A stretch of DNA of 64,000 nucleotides, taken from Chitinophagales bacterium (GTDB taxonomy: Bacteria; Bacteroidota; Bacteroidia; Chitinophagales; Saprospiraceae). The position numbers were made by a program, and so were the translations under genes. Below, in pieces: positions 7,701 to 16,649 of this stretch (position 1 is the first letter of the stretch; each line of letters opens with the position of its first letter). The notes under the pieces were generated by a model that was not told where the DNA came from, ran no database searches, and saw nothing but the letters and a program-made list of their open reading frames with translations. The stretch covers positions 52,986-116,985 of the forward strand of contig JAAFJY010000026.1 of assembly GCA_013299105.1 (NCBI GenBank), written 5' to 3'.

Positions 7701-9014
7701 ATGAAAAAAACAATCATAGCTAGTTTCATCCTGTTGTTGGCGATAAAAACAGCGGGAATTGCCCAAAACCTTAGCCTGGACGAAGCCATCCAGCGCGGCT
7801 TGGACCAGCGCAATGAGCTCAAAGGCAAGCAGGTCGAACTCCGCCTGGCCCAGGGTGCCGATGCCAAAGTCAAAGCAGCCTGGCGCCCCCAAGTCAACGT
7901 CAATGGCGACTTTAGGGTAAATACCCAACTACAAAAAAGTGTGATCCCGATCGGTCAATTCGGCAATCCTGGCGTGCCAGAAGATGCCACTAGTACTGTT
8001 GCTTTCGGGGTGCCTTTTCAAAACAGCCTGGGGCTCGACATTACCCAAAAAGTGATCGATCCCAAGCGCAACATTGATCGCAAAACCAATGCTACCCAGG
8101 TGCAAGTGCGCGAAAACGACCTTGCCCAACAACAGCTCAACATCCAATACGAGGTCACCGAAGCCTACTTCGCAGCCTTGTACCAGAGCGAAAAACTCAT
8201 CCTGGCCCAGCAAGCAGTGAACCGCGCCCAAGCAAATGTGGACTATTACCAAGTGCGGCTAAAAGATGGGACCAGCCTGAAAAACGACTTGGATCGGCAA
8301 CGCTTGGACCTCAGCAATGCCCAGTTGAGCCTAAAAAAAGCCCAACAAGACCTGGAGCTTGCCCTGGCCAAGCTGAGTTATGAAATGGGTGAGGCTCAAA
8401 GCCAGACTCCTCTGCAACTCAGCGACAAATTGGGCAGCTTACTGCAAAAAACGGAAACCCAACTCAGCGACCAAAGCGCAAACCGTCAGGAATTGAAGGC
8501 CGAAATGCTACAAATGGAACTAAATGAATTGAGTGCGCAGCAGCAATTGGGAAAGTTAAAGCCTACCCTTTCGGCTTATGGGAATTACTCACTTTTGGCC
8601 TTGAATGAGAATGTGAGTGCCTTCAATTACGTGGGTTTGCGCCTGACTATTCCAATTTACGATGGGAAAGCAGCCAAATTAGAAGCGGATGAATACCGCC
8701 TGCGCCAGCAAGTCAATCAGTACAACATCGAAACGCTCAAAGCAGATTTTAATTACGAAACCCGTTTGACAGAAAAACAAATGCAACAAGCGCGTTTGGA
8801 CTTGATCGAGACACAGAAAAACATCGACTTGGCCCGCCAAATCCTGGAAACCGATCAGTTTAGATTGAAACAAGGAGCAGTAGTACCCAACGACGTAAAG
8901 GCTAGCGAATACAGCCTGCAAACCGCCGAGGACAATTACCTCAGTGCAGTGTATAATTTCCTCAAAGCCAATTTGGAGTACCGCCGGGCCAGCGGGAATT
9001 TGGGCAGCAAATGA
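7701..9014 (+). CDS. TolC-family outer-membrane efflux protein
   Basis: A 437-residue protein from the ATG at 7701. It has a signal peptide (MKKTIIASFILLLAIKTAGIAQ), then LSLDEAIQRGLDQRNELKGK, the standard TolC start. Two internally similar halves of long coiled-coil helices follow, with Y.N.....S.F..VGLRLTIPIYDG as the second barrel strand. It is the outer-membrane channel for the exporter encoded just upstream. A frame-open ATG at 7671 exists, but the signal peptide begins only at 7701. A strong bidirectional terminator follows the stop codon. Confidence 0.87.
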   Translation: MKKTIIASFILLLAIKTAGIAQNLSLDEAIQRGLDQRNELKGKQVELRLAQGADAKVKAAWRPQVNVNGDFRVNTQLQKSVIPIGQFGNPGVPEDATSTVAFGVPFQNSLGLDITQKVIDPKRNIDRKTNATQVQVRENDLAQQQLNIQYEVTEAYFAALYQSEKLILAQQAVNRAQANVDYYQVRLKDGTSLKNDLDRQRLDLSNAQLSLKKAQQDLELALAKLSYEMGEAQSQTPLQLSDKLGSLLQKTETQLSDQSANRQELKAEMLQMELNELSAQQQLGKLKPTLSAYGNYSLLALNENVSAFNYVGLRLTIPIYDGKAAKLEADEYRLRQQVNQYNIETLKADFNYETRLTEKQMQQARLDLIETQKNIDLARQILETDQFRLKQGAVVPNDVKASEYSLQTAEDNYLSAVYNFLKANLEYRRASGNLGSK

Positions 9015-9032
9015 TGACTTGCTCGATACATC

Positions 9033-9077
9033 AAAAAACCCGACTCCGCATTTGATTTGCGAAGCCGGGTTTTTTTA
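9033..9077. terminator. Bidirectional rho-independent terminator between tolC-like gene and susD fragment
   Basis: AAAACCCGACTCCGC pairs with GCGAAGCCGGGTTTT around a short loop, with a T-run on the plus side and an A-run upstream that serves the opposite strand. It lies between the converging ends of the TolC and SusD reading frames. Confidence 0.8.
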
Positions 9078-9097
9078 TTGGCTTAAAACTTGATCGA

Positions 9098-10747
9098 TCA
9101 ATAACCAGGATTCTGCTTCAGAACCGCAGGTCCAACCTTGTCGATTTCATCCTGTGGGATGGGCAATACTTCATGCTTGTTGGCAGTCATTCTGGCACCA
9201 CCCAAAGCGGAAGCCAATTTAGTACCTTCATAAGTAAGATAAGCATTGATGGTAGCCGTAGCAATACCCCAACGAACCAAGTCATAGAAGCGGTGGCCTT
9301 CGCCAGATAATTCCAACTTGCGCTCGAAATACACAGCACTACGGGCCGCATTTTTGTCGGTCCAAGGTGTATTAAACAAACCGAGCACGTAGTTAGCGGC
9401 ATTGGAGCCGTCGCCACGCTTCACCCAGCTAGCAGGGTTGGCTGCACGAGCGCGAATCAGGTTTACGTATTCGCGGGCTTTTTCCAGGCTACCTACTTCC
9501 ACTTCACATTCAGCCGCCATCAGCAAAACATCTGCAAAACGGATGATGGTATAGTTGAGCGCGGTATAACCAGGCGTCCAAGATGTATTGTCTTGCAGCG
9601 AGCCACGGTCTGATTTGTAGTAAGTGTACTTCTTAGGCGAATATGGTCCACCATTGGGCTGGTTGCGGATCCAGTCAGCACCAGGGTGATCCTGCCAATC
9701 GAGGAATGGGAGGCCACGGCGACCTACTGACCAGTCAAGGCGTGGATCCAAGCGGCCTGCATCAGGAGTGAAAGCGGCCTTGGAATCCAAGCCCATGTCG
9801 TTTTTTACTTGGTTGTCACCTACGTTGTAGCTGCCATCCAGCAGTGGAAGGCCATTGGCATCTACCCGGAAAGAGTTCACCAATTCAAAGCTAGGCTGGA
9901 AGAAACCGCAGCAGTTGCCAGGGCCGTTAGGGCCCGTATTGTAAGGATAGTTCAAGTCAAACTCAGGGTTGGCGTTGTTCACACTACCCGTGTTGGCTGC
10001 GGCCTGGTAAGCCCATACCGATTCTTCGTTGTTGTCGTTGCTGGCTTTGAATACGTCACCGTAGCGTGGCACCAAGCCGAACTTCTTGTTGTTGCTGGTT
10101 TTGCCATTGGCAATACAAGCGTCGAACTGAGCTTTGGCTTCGGTGAACTTCTTCTGGTACAGCAGGATTTTGCCATAATAAGCAGCAGCAGCCCATTTGT
10201 TTACGCGGCCTACCTGAGCCTGCGTTTCGGGCAGGTTGTCGAGTGCAAACTTCATGTCTGCTTCAATCTTAGGCCATAGGTCTTGGTCGTTTTTCACGGC
10301 CTCGATGCCTTTACCGTAGTCCACGCTTTCATCCACAAAAGGCGTGTTGCCGAAGTTGCGCTTCAACTGGAAGTAATAGTGTGCACGCAAGAAGCGGGTT
10401 TGAGCAGAAATGCTCTTTTTGTCAGCCTCTGTTACATCTGGTTGAGCATCAGCTAATAAGCGTAGAACCAAATTACACCGGGCAATACCTTCATAAAGGC
10501 CGACCCAGTTTTCCAAAATCACCCCTTGTGTAGGCAGGTTTTCGAAACGTTGGATCGGGTTAATGTCCGCAAAGTCACCAGGGTCGGTGCCTTTGTTGGC
10601 ATCACCACCACGGATACTACCCCAAACCCAGTTGGAAGGGCTGGCCATGCGTCGAGCACGACCATTGACCTGTGAATAAGCGGAGATTAAAGCGGACTCA
10701 ATCCCCTTTTTTGACGTTTGGCTGAACAGCTCGTTAAAAGGCAACAA
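9098..10747 (-). pseudogene. RagB/SusD nutrient-uptake outer-membrane protein, N-terminally truncated
   Basis: About 540 residues of a SusD-like protein. There are TPR-like helices (KKSISAQTRFLRAHYYFQL; KWAAAAYYGKILLYQKKFTEA), the central substrate-binding part, and a C-terminus with YTIIRFADVLLMAAECE, FERKLELSGEGHRFYDLVRWG and the ending LPIPQDEID..P.LKQNPGY. All are hallmarks of SusD. Family members carry a lipoprotein signal and about 30-40 residues before the part equivalent to GIESALISAYSQV. Here no signal peptide or ATG exists; the frame opens with TTG. The preceding bases read better as the opposite-strand UnbV gene, so the gene is cut near 10715. No susC partner is present. Confidence 0.75.
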
Positions 10748-11078
10748 AATGAATCCCCAGGGTCTGGGTGCCTGGGTCAGTATCCACTATGGCAAGGGCA
10801 AGAACCAAGTGTGGGAGCACAACATCTACCGGGGCTATCTCTCCTCACAACAGCCAATTGCCCATTTTGGCCTGGGCACCTATAGTACGGCAGACAGTGT
10901 AGTAGTGACTTGGCCCGATGGCAATAAAAGCAAAATCGAAAAAGTAAAAGCGGGGCAGGTTTTGACCATTGCTTCCGAAACTGCTTCCACAAATCCTTTC
11001 ATCCAGCTTGCTTTTCTTTTTTCACTAAACCCAAACTCGTTTACCTTATTTTTTTACGCTTCCAAAGGAACCTTTTAA
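10719..11078 (+). pseudogene. ASPIC/UnbV (CRTAC1-type) protein, C-terminal fragment
   Basis: The frame reads WLNSSLKGNKMNPQGLGAWV, then HYGKGKNQVWEHNIYRGYLS, HFGLG, VVVTWPDGNKSKIEKVKAGQ. This is the ASPIC/UnbV module that ends FG-GAP/VCBS repeat outer-membrane proteins of Bacteroidota (GiGA.V, GYLS..., HFGLG, V.WPDG). The module is complete at its C-terminal part, but the several hundred residues of beta-propeller repeats that should precede it are missing. The frame runs upstream directly into antisense susD sequence. The last 30 residues are encoded by a half copy of Rep-A, which may have replaced the original stop. Confidence 0.7.
10994..11063 (+). repeat. Rep-A, right-half fragment
   Basis: CCTTTCATCCAGCTTGCTTT through CCTTATTTTTTTACGCT matches the right half of the 131-bp Rep-A element at 22430-22495, with few changes. 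The left half is absent. It overlaps the 3' end of the UnbV fragment's reading frame. Confidence 0.65.
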
Positions 11079-11165
11079 AAAAAACTTCTGGGGATGTCAG
11101 GTCTTGCCTCGTTCGGGACCCACTGGGTGTTCTTTAAACAGTTCTTCAGACCGCAAACCACGTTT

Positions 11166-11642
11166 TTATGGTAAACCAATTTCCAAAACCAGCAGGTGTT
11201 TGGCTTGCAGGCCGTTTTCAAAAATCGGCTCTGGATAATTCTCCAGAAAAAAATTCGCTTTGATGGACTTTAGTTCAAAGCCCATTTTTTGGTACAAATA
11301 CAATTGCCCAACGCTTGAATTTGCAGTGCCGATAATCAGGGATTGATACCCTTGCTGGGTGGCTACTGCAATGGCATTTTTGATTAAAAATTGCCCGATG
11401 CCTTGCCCTTGAAAAGTGGGAGAAACGGCTACATTTTTGATTTCACATTGCCCTTGTGCCAACGGAAAAAGTACAATTACTCCTACTAACTCGTCCTCAA
11501 TCAAAGCCAAAAAAATACTCGATTGTGGAAGGTAAAACTCCAGCACCTCCATCGCGGGGTCTGCAAGTAGCAAGAGCTCAAAAGGCGGTTCTTCCTGCTG
11601 TTGGAGGGCTCGAAAGCTGAGTTTTTTGTGCTGATTAGACAT
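11166..11642 (-). CDS. GNAT-family N-acetyltransferase
   Basis: A 158-residue GNAT protein from the ATG at 11642. It has the beta4 strand CEIKNVAVSPTFQGQGIGQF, with the acetyl-CoA pyrophosphate loop QGQGIG, followed by a helix, GTANSS and YLYQKMGFE (motif B). An upstream in-frame ATG at 11663 lies within the lpdA terminator hairpin, so the downstream start is preferred. The substrate is unknown. It is downstream of lpdA on the same strand but separated from it by a terminator. Confidence 0.75.
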   Translation of the reverse strand: MSNQHKKLSFRALQQQEEPPFELLLLADPAMEVLEFYLPQSSIFLALIEDELVGVIVLFPLAQGQCEIKNVAVSPTFQGQGIGQFLIKNAIAVATQQGYQSLIIGTANSSVGQLYLYQKMGFELKSIKANFFLENYPEPIFENGLQAKHLLVLEIGLP

Positions 11643-11652
11643 GTTTTTACGA

Positions 11653-11688
11653 AAAAGGGCCAACCAGTATACACCAGTTGGCCCTTTG
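11653..11688 (-). terminator. Rho-independent terminator downstream of lpdA
   Basis: AAAGGGCCAACTGG and its complement flank a short loop, followed on the minus strand by TTTTTCG. It lies 23 bp after the lpdA stop and just before the GNAT start, separating the two genes. Confidence 0.75.
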
Positions 11689-11710
11689 TTGGTATTCAGT
11701 ATTTGCCTGA

Positions 11711-13114
11711 TTAAATGTGCAAAGCCCGATTGGCAGTAGCCGCTAAAGCTGCTTCCTTGAAGGCTTCGGTGTAGGTCGGATGGGCGTGGCTCATGCGGGC
11801 TGCATCTTCGGCAGCTGCGCGAAACTCCATCAGCGCTACGGCTTCAGCGATCATGTCGGCGGTGCGCGGGCCTACCATGTGAACGCCCAAAATTTCGTCG
11901 GTATCCTTATGGGCCAGGATTTTCACCATGCCTTCAATGTCCATGCTTGCACGGGCACGGCCCAGGGCTTTGAAAGGGAATTTACCCGCTTTGTAGGGTA
12001 CTCCAGCCTCCTTGAGTTGCTCCTCAGTTTGGCCAACACCCGCTACTTCCGGCCAGGTATAGACCACACCTGGGATCAGGTTGTAGTCGATGTGCGGGTG
12101 CTGCCCCACGATGGTTTCAGCTACAAAAACACCTTCTTCTTCGGCTTTGTGGGCCAGCATGGCTCCTTTGATCACATCGCCGATGGCATAAATGCCGGGT
12201 ACATTGGTTTGCAGATGCGCATCCACGATTACACGGCCTTTTTCGTCAAGCTGTACGCCTGCATTTTCCAGCCCCAATTTATCGGTATAAGGACGGCGGC
12301 CAATGGCCACAAGGCAGTAATCGGCGTCGATGCTCAAGGTTTCCTCCTTGTCGCGGCTTTGGTATTCAACTTTTACACTTTTGGCACTAGGCGTTACAGC
12401 AGTTACTGCGTGGCGCAAGTGGAATTTGATGCCGATTTTTTCCAAAGCACGCATCAATTCTTTGCTGCAATCGCTATCCATACCCGCGATGATGCGGTCC
12501 ATGTATTCGATCACTTCAACCTTGGTACCGAGGCGAGCATACACCGAGCCCAACTCCAAACCGATCACCCCTCCGCCGATGATGACCATGCTGGCGGGTA
12601 CTTTTTCGATGTTCAACGCCTCCGTAGAGGTGATGACGCGTTTTTTATCATAGTTAAAATTGGCTGGAACGATAGGCTTGGAGCCCGTGGCGATGATGGT
12701 TTTGTCGGTTTCGATGTCCTGCGTAGTACCATCTTCTTTGGTCACGCGGATCAAGTTGGCGTTGATGAAAGCACCATGTCCGTGATAGACATCCACTTTG
12801 TTTTTTTTCATCAAAAACTCCACCCCTTTCACCGTTTGGCCCACCACCTCATTTTTGCGCTTGACCATTTGAGGCATGTTTACTTTGAGGTTTTTTAGCT
12901 CAATGCCATGCTCTTCAAATTTGTGTGCCGCCGCATGGTAATGCTCAGAAGAGTCCAACAAAGCCTTAGAAGGGATACAGCCTACGTTGAGACAAGTACC
13001 GCCCAAGGCATTGTAACGCTCGATGATGGCGGTTTTGAGGCCCAATTGGCCACAACGAATGGCCGCCACATATCCTCCGGGGCCAGATCCAATGATGGTT
13101 ACATCGTATTTCAT
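11711..13114 (-). CDS. lpdA: Dihydrolipoyl dehydrogenase (E3)
   Basis: A 467-residue flavoprotein disulphide reductase. The FAD-binding motif is IIGSGPGGYVAA (7-18). The redox pair is GGTCLNVGCIPSK, with C41 and C46. The NAD-binding motif is VIIGGGVIGLELG near 177, the second FAD motif IYAIGDV near 310, and the catalytic C-terminal H-P-T-x-x-E lies in HAHPTYTEAF. It reoxidises dihydrolipoamide in the 2-oxo acid dehydrogenase and glycine cleavage complexes in the cytoplasm. The length is normal. The ATG at 13114 gives the family-typical MKYDVTIIG start rather than the in-frame ATG three codons earlier. It is preceded by ricT after 67 bp. Confidence 0.93.
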   Translation of the reverse strand: MKYDVTIIGSGPGGYVAAIRCGQLGLKTAIIERYNALGGTCLNVGCIPSKALLDSSEHYHAAAHKFEEHGIELKNLKVNMPQMVKRKNEVVGQTVKGVEFLMKKNKVDVYHGHGAFINANLIRVTKEDGTTQDIETDKTIIATGSKPIVPANFNYDKKRVITSTEALNIEKVPASMVIIGGGVIGLELGSVYARLGTKVEVIEYMDRIIAGMDSDCSKELMRALEKIGIKFHLRHAVTAVTPSAKSVKVEYQSRDKEETLSIDADYCLVAIGRRPYTDKLGLENAGVQLDEKGRVIVDAHLQTNVPGIYAIGDVIKGAMLAHKAEEEGVFVAETIVGQHPHIDYNLIPGVVYTWPEVAGVGQTEEQLKEAGVPYKAGKFPFKALGRARASMDIEGMVKILAHKDTDEILGVHMVGPRTADMIAEAVALMEFRAAAEDAARMSHAHPTYTEAFKEAALAATANRALHI

Positions 13115-13181
13115 AAGAGACAAGTGGTTTCAAGAGTTATAAGGCCTTACCAGTGCTTTTTGTTGATGTTTCATGGGGAAA

Positions 13182-14783
13182 TTATTCGGCTTTAGGCGGG
13201 TTTCCACCTCCGCCACCGCCCCGGTTACGGTTTTTGTTGCGGTTTTTGCGGCGTTTGTTGTTGCCTCCGCTACTTGGGTTTTCGCCTTCATTTTGCTCAG
13301 GGTTTTTGGACCCTTCGTTGCGTGGTGCTTGGTTATTGGGTCTAGGGCCATTGTTTTGGCGCTGTTCGGGTTTAGGCTGGTTGTTTTGGTTGCTTGGCTT
13401 GGCCGCTTGGTTACCCTGTTGGGGTCTTTGCTGACCTTGCTGAGCTTTGTTTTTTTGTTGATTTTCCCCCTGATTTTGGCCACCACCTTTAGCTTCTTGG
13501 CGTTTTTGGTCCGGTCGATTTTGCTCTGGTCGATTTTGTTGACCAGGGTTTTGCCCTTTGTTGGCTGGACGATCCCCTCTGCTCGGGTTTCTCTCAGGGC
13601 GCTCGCCACCGCCTTGGGCACCTCGGTCTTGGTTTTGTGGGCGACGATCATTGCTACCGCTGCTACCTTTTTTTCTTTTCTTTTTGCGGCGTTTTTCGTC
13701 TGGCAATTCAATGTCACCCGTCACATCAACGAATCCAGTTTCCTCAGCTACATATTGGCTGGTTGCGGCTACATCGAATTCATCGGGTTTTTCCCCACGT
13801 TTATTCATTTCCTGGATTTCCTTCACTTTGCTCAGGTCCAGGGGATACACGGCTCCCCGGCCGCGTTCGTGGTCGTAAACGTAGTAGAGGATGCGCTTGA
13901 AAATGTCGGTTTTGATCAATACTGCTGAACCCTTTTTGGTGTGCAATTTTTCAGCACCGTTGGGGAAATCCGATAAGGCGTCGAGATAGGTATCCAGTTC
14001 GTAATTGAGGCAGCACTTCAAGCGGCCACATTGGCCAGAGAGCTTTGCTTGATTGATCGCCAGGTTCTGGTAACGAGCCGCAGCAGTGGAAACCGACTTG
14101 AAATCGGTCAGCCAAGTGGAGCAACACAACTCGCGACCACAAGAGCCAATGCCGCCAATGCGGGCCGACTCTTGGCGGGCTCCGATTTGCCGCATTTCAA
14201 TTTTCACCTTAAATTCTTTGGCAAAATGACGGATCAATTCGCGAAAATCCACCCGCCCATCGGCGGTGTAGAAGAACGTCGCCTTGCGCTTGTCGCCCTG
14301 TATTTCTACGTCGCCGATTTTCATGTCCAGGCCCAGGGTACGGGAAATGGCCCTGGCCCGCACCATGATGCTTTGTTCGCTTTCGCGGGCTTCTTGCAGG
14401 CGTTCGAGGTCGCGCTCATTGGCGCGGCGCAAGACGGTCTGTTGTACTGAACGCTGATCGACCCGGCGGCGCTTCATTTGTAAGCCGACCAATTCGCCCG
14501 ACAATGACACCTTGCCAATGTCGTAGCCACTGCCTGTCTCCACGGCTACCATTTCGCCAGTGTAGACGCGCACGTTTTCGGCCATGCGAAAAAACTGCTT
14601 GCGGGCTCCGTTTTTGAAACTCACCTCGACCAATGGATTGGGATCTACATCCGCGATATCCAGCGCCGAGAGCCAGTCATAAGTATTGAGTCGATTGCAG
14701 CCGCCGCTTCCGCAGCCACCATTGCTATTGCAACCCTTGGCACCGTTACTGGTGCCGCAAGTGGTACATCCTAAACATCCCAT
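13182..14783 (-). CDS. ricT: PSP1/RicT (YaaT) family protein with long disordered tail
   Basis: A 533-residue protein. A Cys-rich N-terminus (GCLGCTTCGTSNGAKGC...) is followed by the PSP1 domain. The conserved cysteine block is CGRELCCSTWL and SGQCGRLKCCLNYE near 215-262. In Bacillus RicT binds iron-sulphur clusters with RicA/RicF and affects RNase Y-dependent mRNA maturation. The core ends near residue 330. The last 190 residues are low complexity (KKRKKGSSGS, then N/Q/P/G/R/K-rich to GGGGGGNPPKAE), which suggests a disordered RNA- or ribosome-contacting tail. The start overlaps the end of holB by 13 bp, as in many Bacteroidota, where the two are coupled. Confidence 0.85.
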   Translation of the reverse strand: MGCLGCTTCGTSNGAKGCNSNGGCGSGGCNRLNTYDWLSALDIADVDPNPLVEVSFKNGARKQFFRMAENVRVYTGEMVAVETGSGYDIGKVSLSGELVGLQMKRRRVDQRSVQQTVLRRANERDLERLQEARESEQSIMVRARAISRTLGLDMKIGDVEIQGDKRKATFFYTADGRVDFRELIRHFAKEFKVKIEMRQIGARQESARIGGIGSCGRELCCSTWLTDFKSVSTAAARYQNLAINQAKLSGQCGRLKCCLNYELDTYLDALSDFPNGAEKLHTKKGSAVLIKTDIFKRILYYVYDHERGRGAVYPLDLSKVKEIQEMNKRGEKPDEFDVAATSQYVAEETGFVDVTGDIELPDEKRRKKKRKKGSSGSNDRRPQNQDRGAQGGGERPERNPSRGDRPANKGQNPGQQNRPEQNRPDQKRQEAKGGGQNQGENQQKNKAQQGQQRPQQGNQAAKPSNQNNQPKPEQRQNNGPRPNNQAPRNEGSKNPEQNEGENPSSGGNNKRRKNRNKNRNRGGGGGGNPPKAE

Positions 14784-15883
14784 CGTTTCATGGTTTTGTG
14801 CAACTGGATGGAGGCATCCAGAAACAGTATTTTGGGGTTGGCGTTGCGCTCCACATACTGATAACAGTCGTTGAAGAGCGCAGCCATGCGTTCGATTTGC
14901 GGAACGTCCAAAACTTTGAGCAGATTGTGCGCCGTTTGTGCTTCTTCAGCCCGCAGTCGAATAGCCCGATCGCTCGCCACTTTCAAGAGCAGAAACTCCC
15001 TCAGAAAGTGGAGGGCATATTGTAAAAAGTGTTTTTGATTTTCACGGCCAATGCCTGCAAATTTTTCGCTCCATTTGAGCATTTCCGGGCCAGAGCCCTT
15101 GTAGCACTTGCGCAGCCAATCCAGCAAAAGCACGGCATTGTCGTTTTCCTTGTTTGCGGCCAATTGCAAAGCCTCATTGAAATCCCCATTGGCCAAATGG
15201 GCGATGCCTTCAGCCTGAGAGGGGGAACAAAGCCCTTTTTGCACCAAACCCGCCACCACTTCTTCGTCGCGCAGGGCTGGTATTTTCACCAGTTGGCAAC
15301 GCGAAAGAATGGTTTGCAGAATTAGGTCGGTATTTTCCGCTAGCAGGATAAACTGGGTTTGGGGGGGCGGCTCCTCGATCAATTTCAGCAAGCGGTTGCC
15401 CTCGTTGCCCAGGTATTCGGGCAGCCACAGGATCAGGGTTTTGACAGGTGCTTCAAAAGACTTGAGGCTCAACTTGCGGATGATGTTGAGGCATTCATCT
15501 TTGTTAATGTTGCCTTGCTTGTTTTCTGCCCCGATGAGTTGCAACCATTGGTTGAGGTCCAGGTGGGGATTTTCGAGCCAGTGTTGCCGCCATTGGGCCA
15601 GGTACTTGTCGCTGGTCATGCCTGCGCCAACTACCGGAAAAGAAAAGTGCAGATCGGGGTGCAGTAATTTGCTCACCTTGCTGCAGGAGTCGCAAGTACC
15701 ACAGGAATCACTCTCGCTGCGTTGGGTACAAAGCACATACTGCACCAAGGCCAGGGCCAGGCTGCGTTTGCCTGAACCCGCCGGACCCGCCAACAACAAG
15801 GCATGGGGCAGCCGATTGTCATCGACCATCCCACTCAGGGTTTGGGCGCTAGCCTGCTGTCCGATTACTGTTGCAAAACGCAT
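14771..15883 (-). CDS. holB: DNA polymerase III subunit delta'
   Basis: About 370 residues of a clamp-loader AAA+ protein. It opens MRFATVIGQQASAQTL, with a P-loop GPAGSGKRSLA. A four-cysteine zinc module (C..., CGTCDSCSKV) follows, and a sensor region reads LLKLIEEPPPQTQFILLAENTDLILQTILSRCQ with the SRC arginine motif. It opens the beta clamp at the replisome together with gamma/tau and delta. The ATG at 15883 matches the family start; an in-frame ATG eight codons upstream is less likely. Its 3' end overlaps ricT by 13 bp, consistent with a coupled operon. Confidence 0.85.
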   Translation of the reverse strand: MRFATVIGQQASAQTLSGMVDDNRLPHALLLAGPAGSGKRSLALALVQYVLCTQRSESDSCGTCDSCSKVSKLLHPDLHFSFPVVGAGMTSDKYLAQWRQHWLENPHLDLNQWLQLIGAENKQGNINKDECLNIIRKLSLKSFEAPVKTLILWLPEYLGNEGNRLLKLIEEPPPQTQFILLAENTDLILQTILSRCQLVKIPALRDEEVVAGLVQKGLCSPSQAEGIAHLANGDFNEALQLAANKENDNAVLLLDWLRKCYKGSGPEMLKWSEKFAGIGRENQKHFLQYALHFLREFLLLKVASDRAIRLRAEEAQTAHNLLKVLDVPQIERMAALFNDCYQYVERNANPKILFLDASIQLHKTMKRWDV

Positions 15884-15929
15884 GTGGCTTTGGTGCAGAA
15901 CGGTCATCCAATCAGAAAAATGACAAAAA

Positions 15930-16406
15930 TCAAACGGAAATGGCGTCCAGTAGCGCTTCGTCGAGCGGACTGGTGCCAGAGGAGAAGGCGTGGGTGAGTT
16001 GTCCGTTTTGGTCTAGCAAGAATTTTTGAAAATTCCAAACTACCGGGCAATCCATGACCCCGTTTTCGCTGGCTTGGGTAAGCCAGTGGTACAAGGGGTG
16101 CACAGGTAGGCTGTTGATATTGACCTTGGCGCTCAGGGGGAAAGTAACCCCATAGCGCACTTGACAGAACTGGGCGATGCTGGCTTCAGCACCGGGTTCT
16201 TGCCCACCAAAATCATTGGAAGGGCAACCCACAATGACCAGTTGCTCAGCAAAAGCGGTGGATAACTCCTGCAACTGGGCATATTGGGGTGTGTAGCCAC
16301 ATTCCGAGGCCACGTTCACCACCATTATTTTTTTGCCACTGAATGCAGCAAAATCGATCTCTTTTCCGTCGATGCTTGCAATTTTAAAGCGATGGATAGA
16401 TGTCAT
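15930..16406 (-). CDS. Glutathione peroxidase family (thioredoxin-like peroxidase)
   Basis: A 158-residue member of the GPx family. The catalytic cysteine is C36 in NVASECGYTPQYAQL. The glutamine of the tetrad lies in GCPSNDFGGQEPG and the tryptophan in VVWNFQKFLLDQNG. Bacterial members usually reduce H2O2 or lipid peroxides with thioredoxin. It is cytosolic with no signal peptide. It lies 46 bp upstream of holB on the same strand. Confidence 0.88.
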   Translation of the reverse strand: MTSIHRFKIASIDGKEIDFAAFSGKKIMVVNVASECGYTPQYAQLQELSTAFAEQLVIVGCPSNDFGGQEPGAEASIAQFCQVRYGVTFPLSAKVNINSLPVHPLYHWLTQASENGVMDCPVVWNFQKFLLDQNGQLTHAFSSGTSPLDEALLDAISV

Positions 16407-16460
16407 GCTTTGAAAAATTTACAATGGCGGTAAATATAGGAGTTTTTAAGGAACTTGTCG

Positions 16461-16643
16461 CAAAAACTTAGCCTAGCGGTTTCGAGACCAAAAAGTAGGC
16501 GATTTATTGTTCGTTCAAGCCATTTTTTGGAAGGCGATCTGTAGTGAGACCTTGGCGTTGGTACGGCGTTGGCATAAAAAAATGGTGAAGCGGGCGCAGA
16601 AATTGCCTTTTTTGGCCGAAATGTAAGCAGGATAAGCTTTTAC
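16461..16643 (-). repeat. Rep-D, copy 1 (TIR-bounded dispersed repeat)
   Basis: The element runs from AAAAACTTAGCCTAGCGGTT to GGCCGAAATGTAAGCAGG and ...TAAGCTTTTAC. The ends are inverted versions of AAAACTTAgcCtgC. Related copies lie at 18728-18907, 39009-39170 and 59338-59483, with a fragment at about 62650-62712. It fills the gap between the peroxidase and caspase genes and is non-coding. Confidence 0.6.
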
Positions 16644-16649
16644 CATTTT

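Noticed and set aside
11780..12898. 372-codon plus-strand frame within lpdA
   Set aside because: Complete antisense overlap with a highly conserved enzyme; histidine/phenylalanine-rich translation without motifs.
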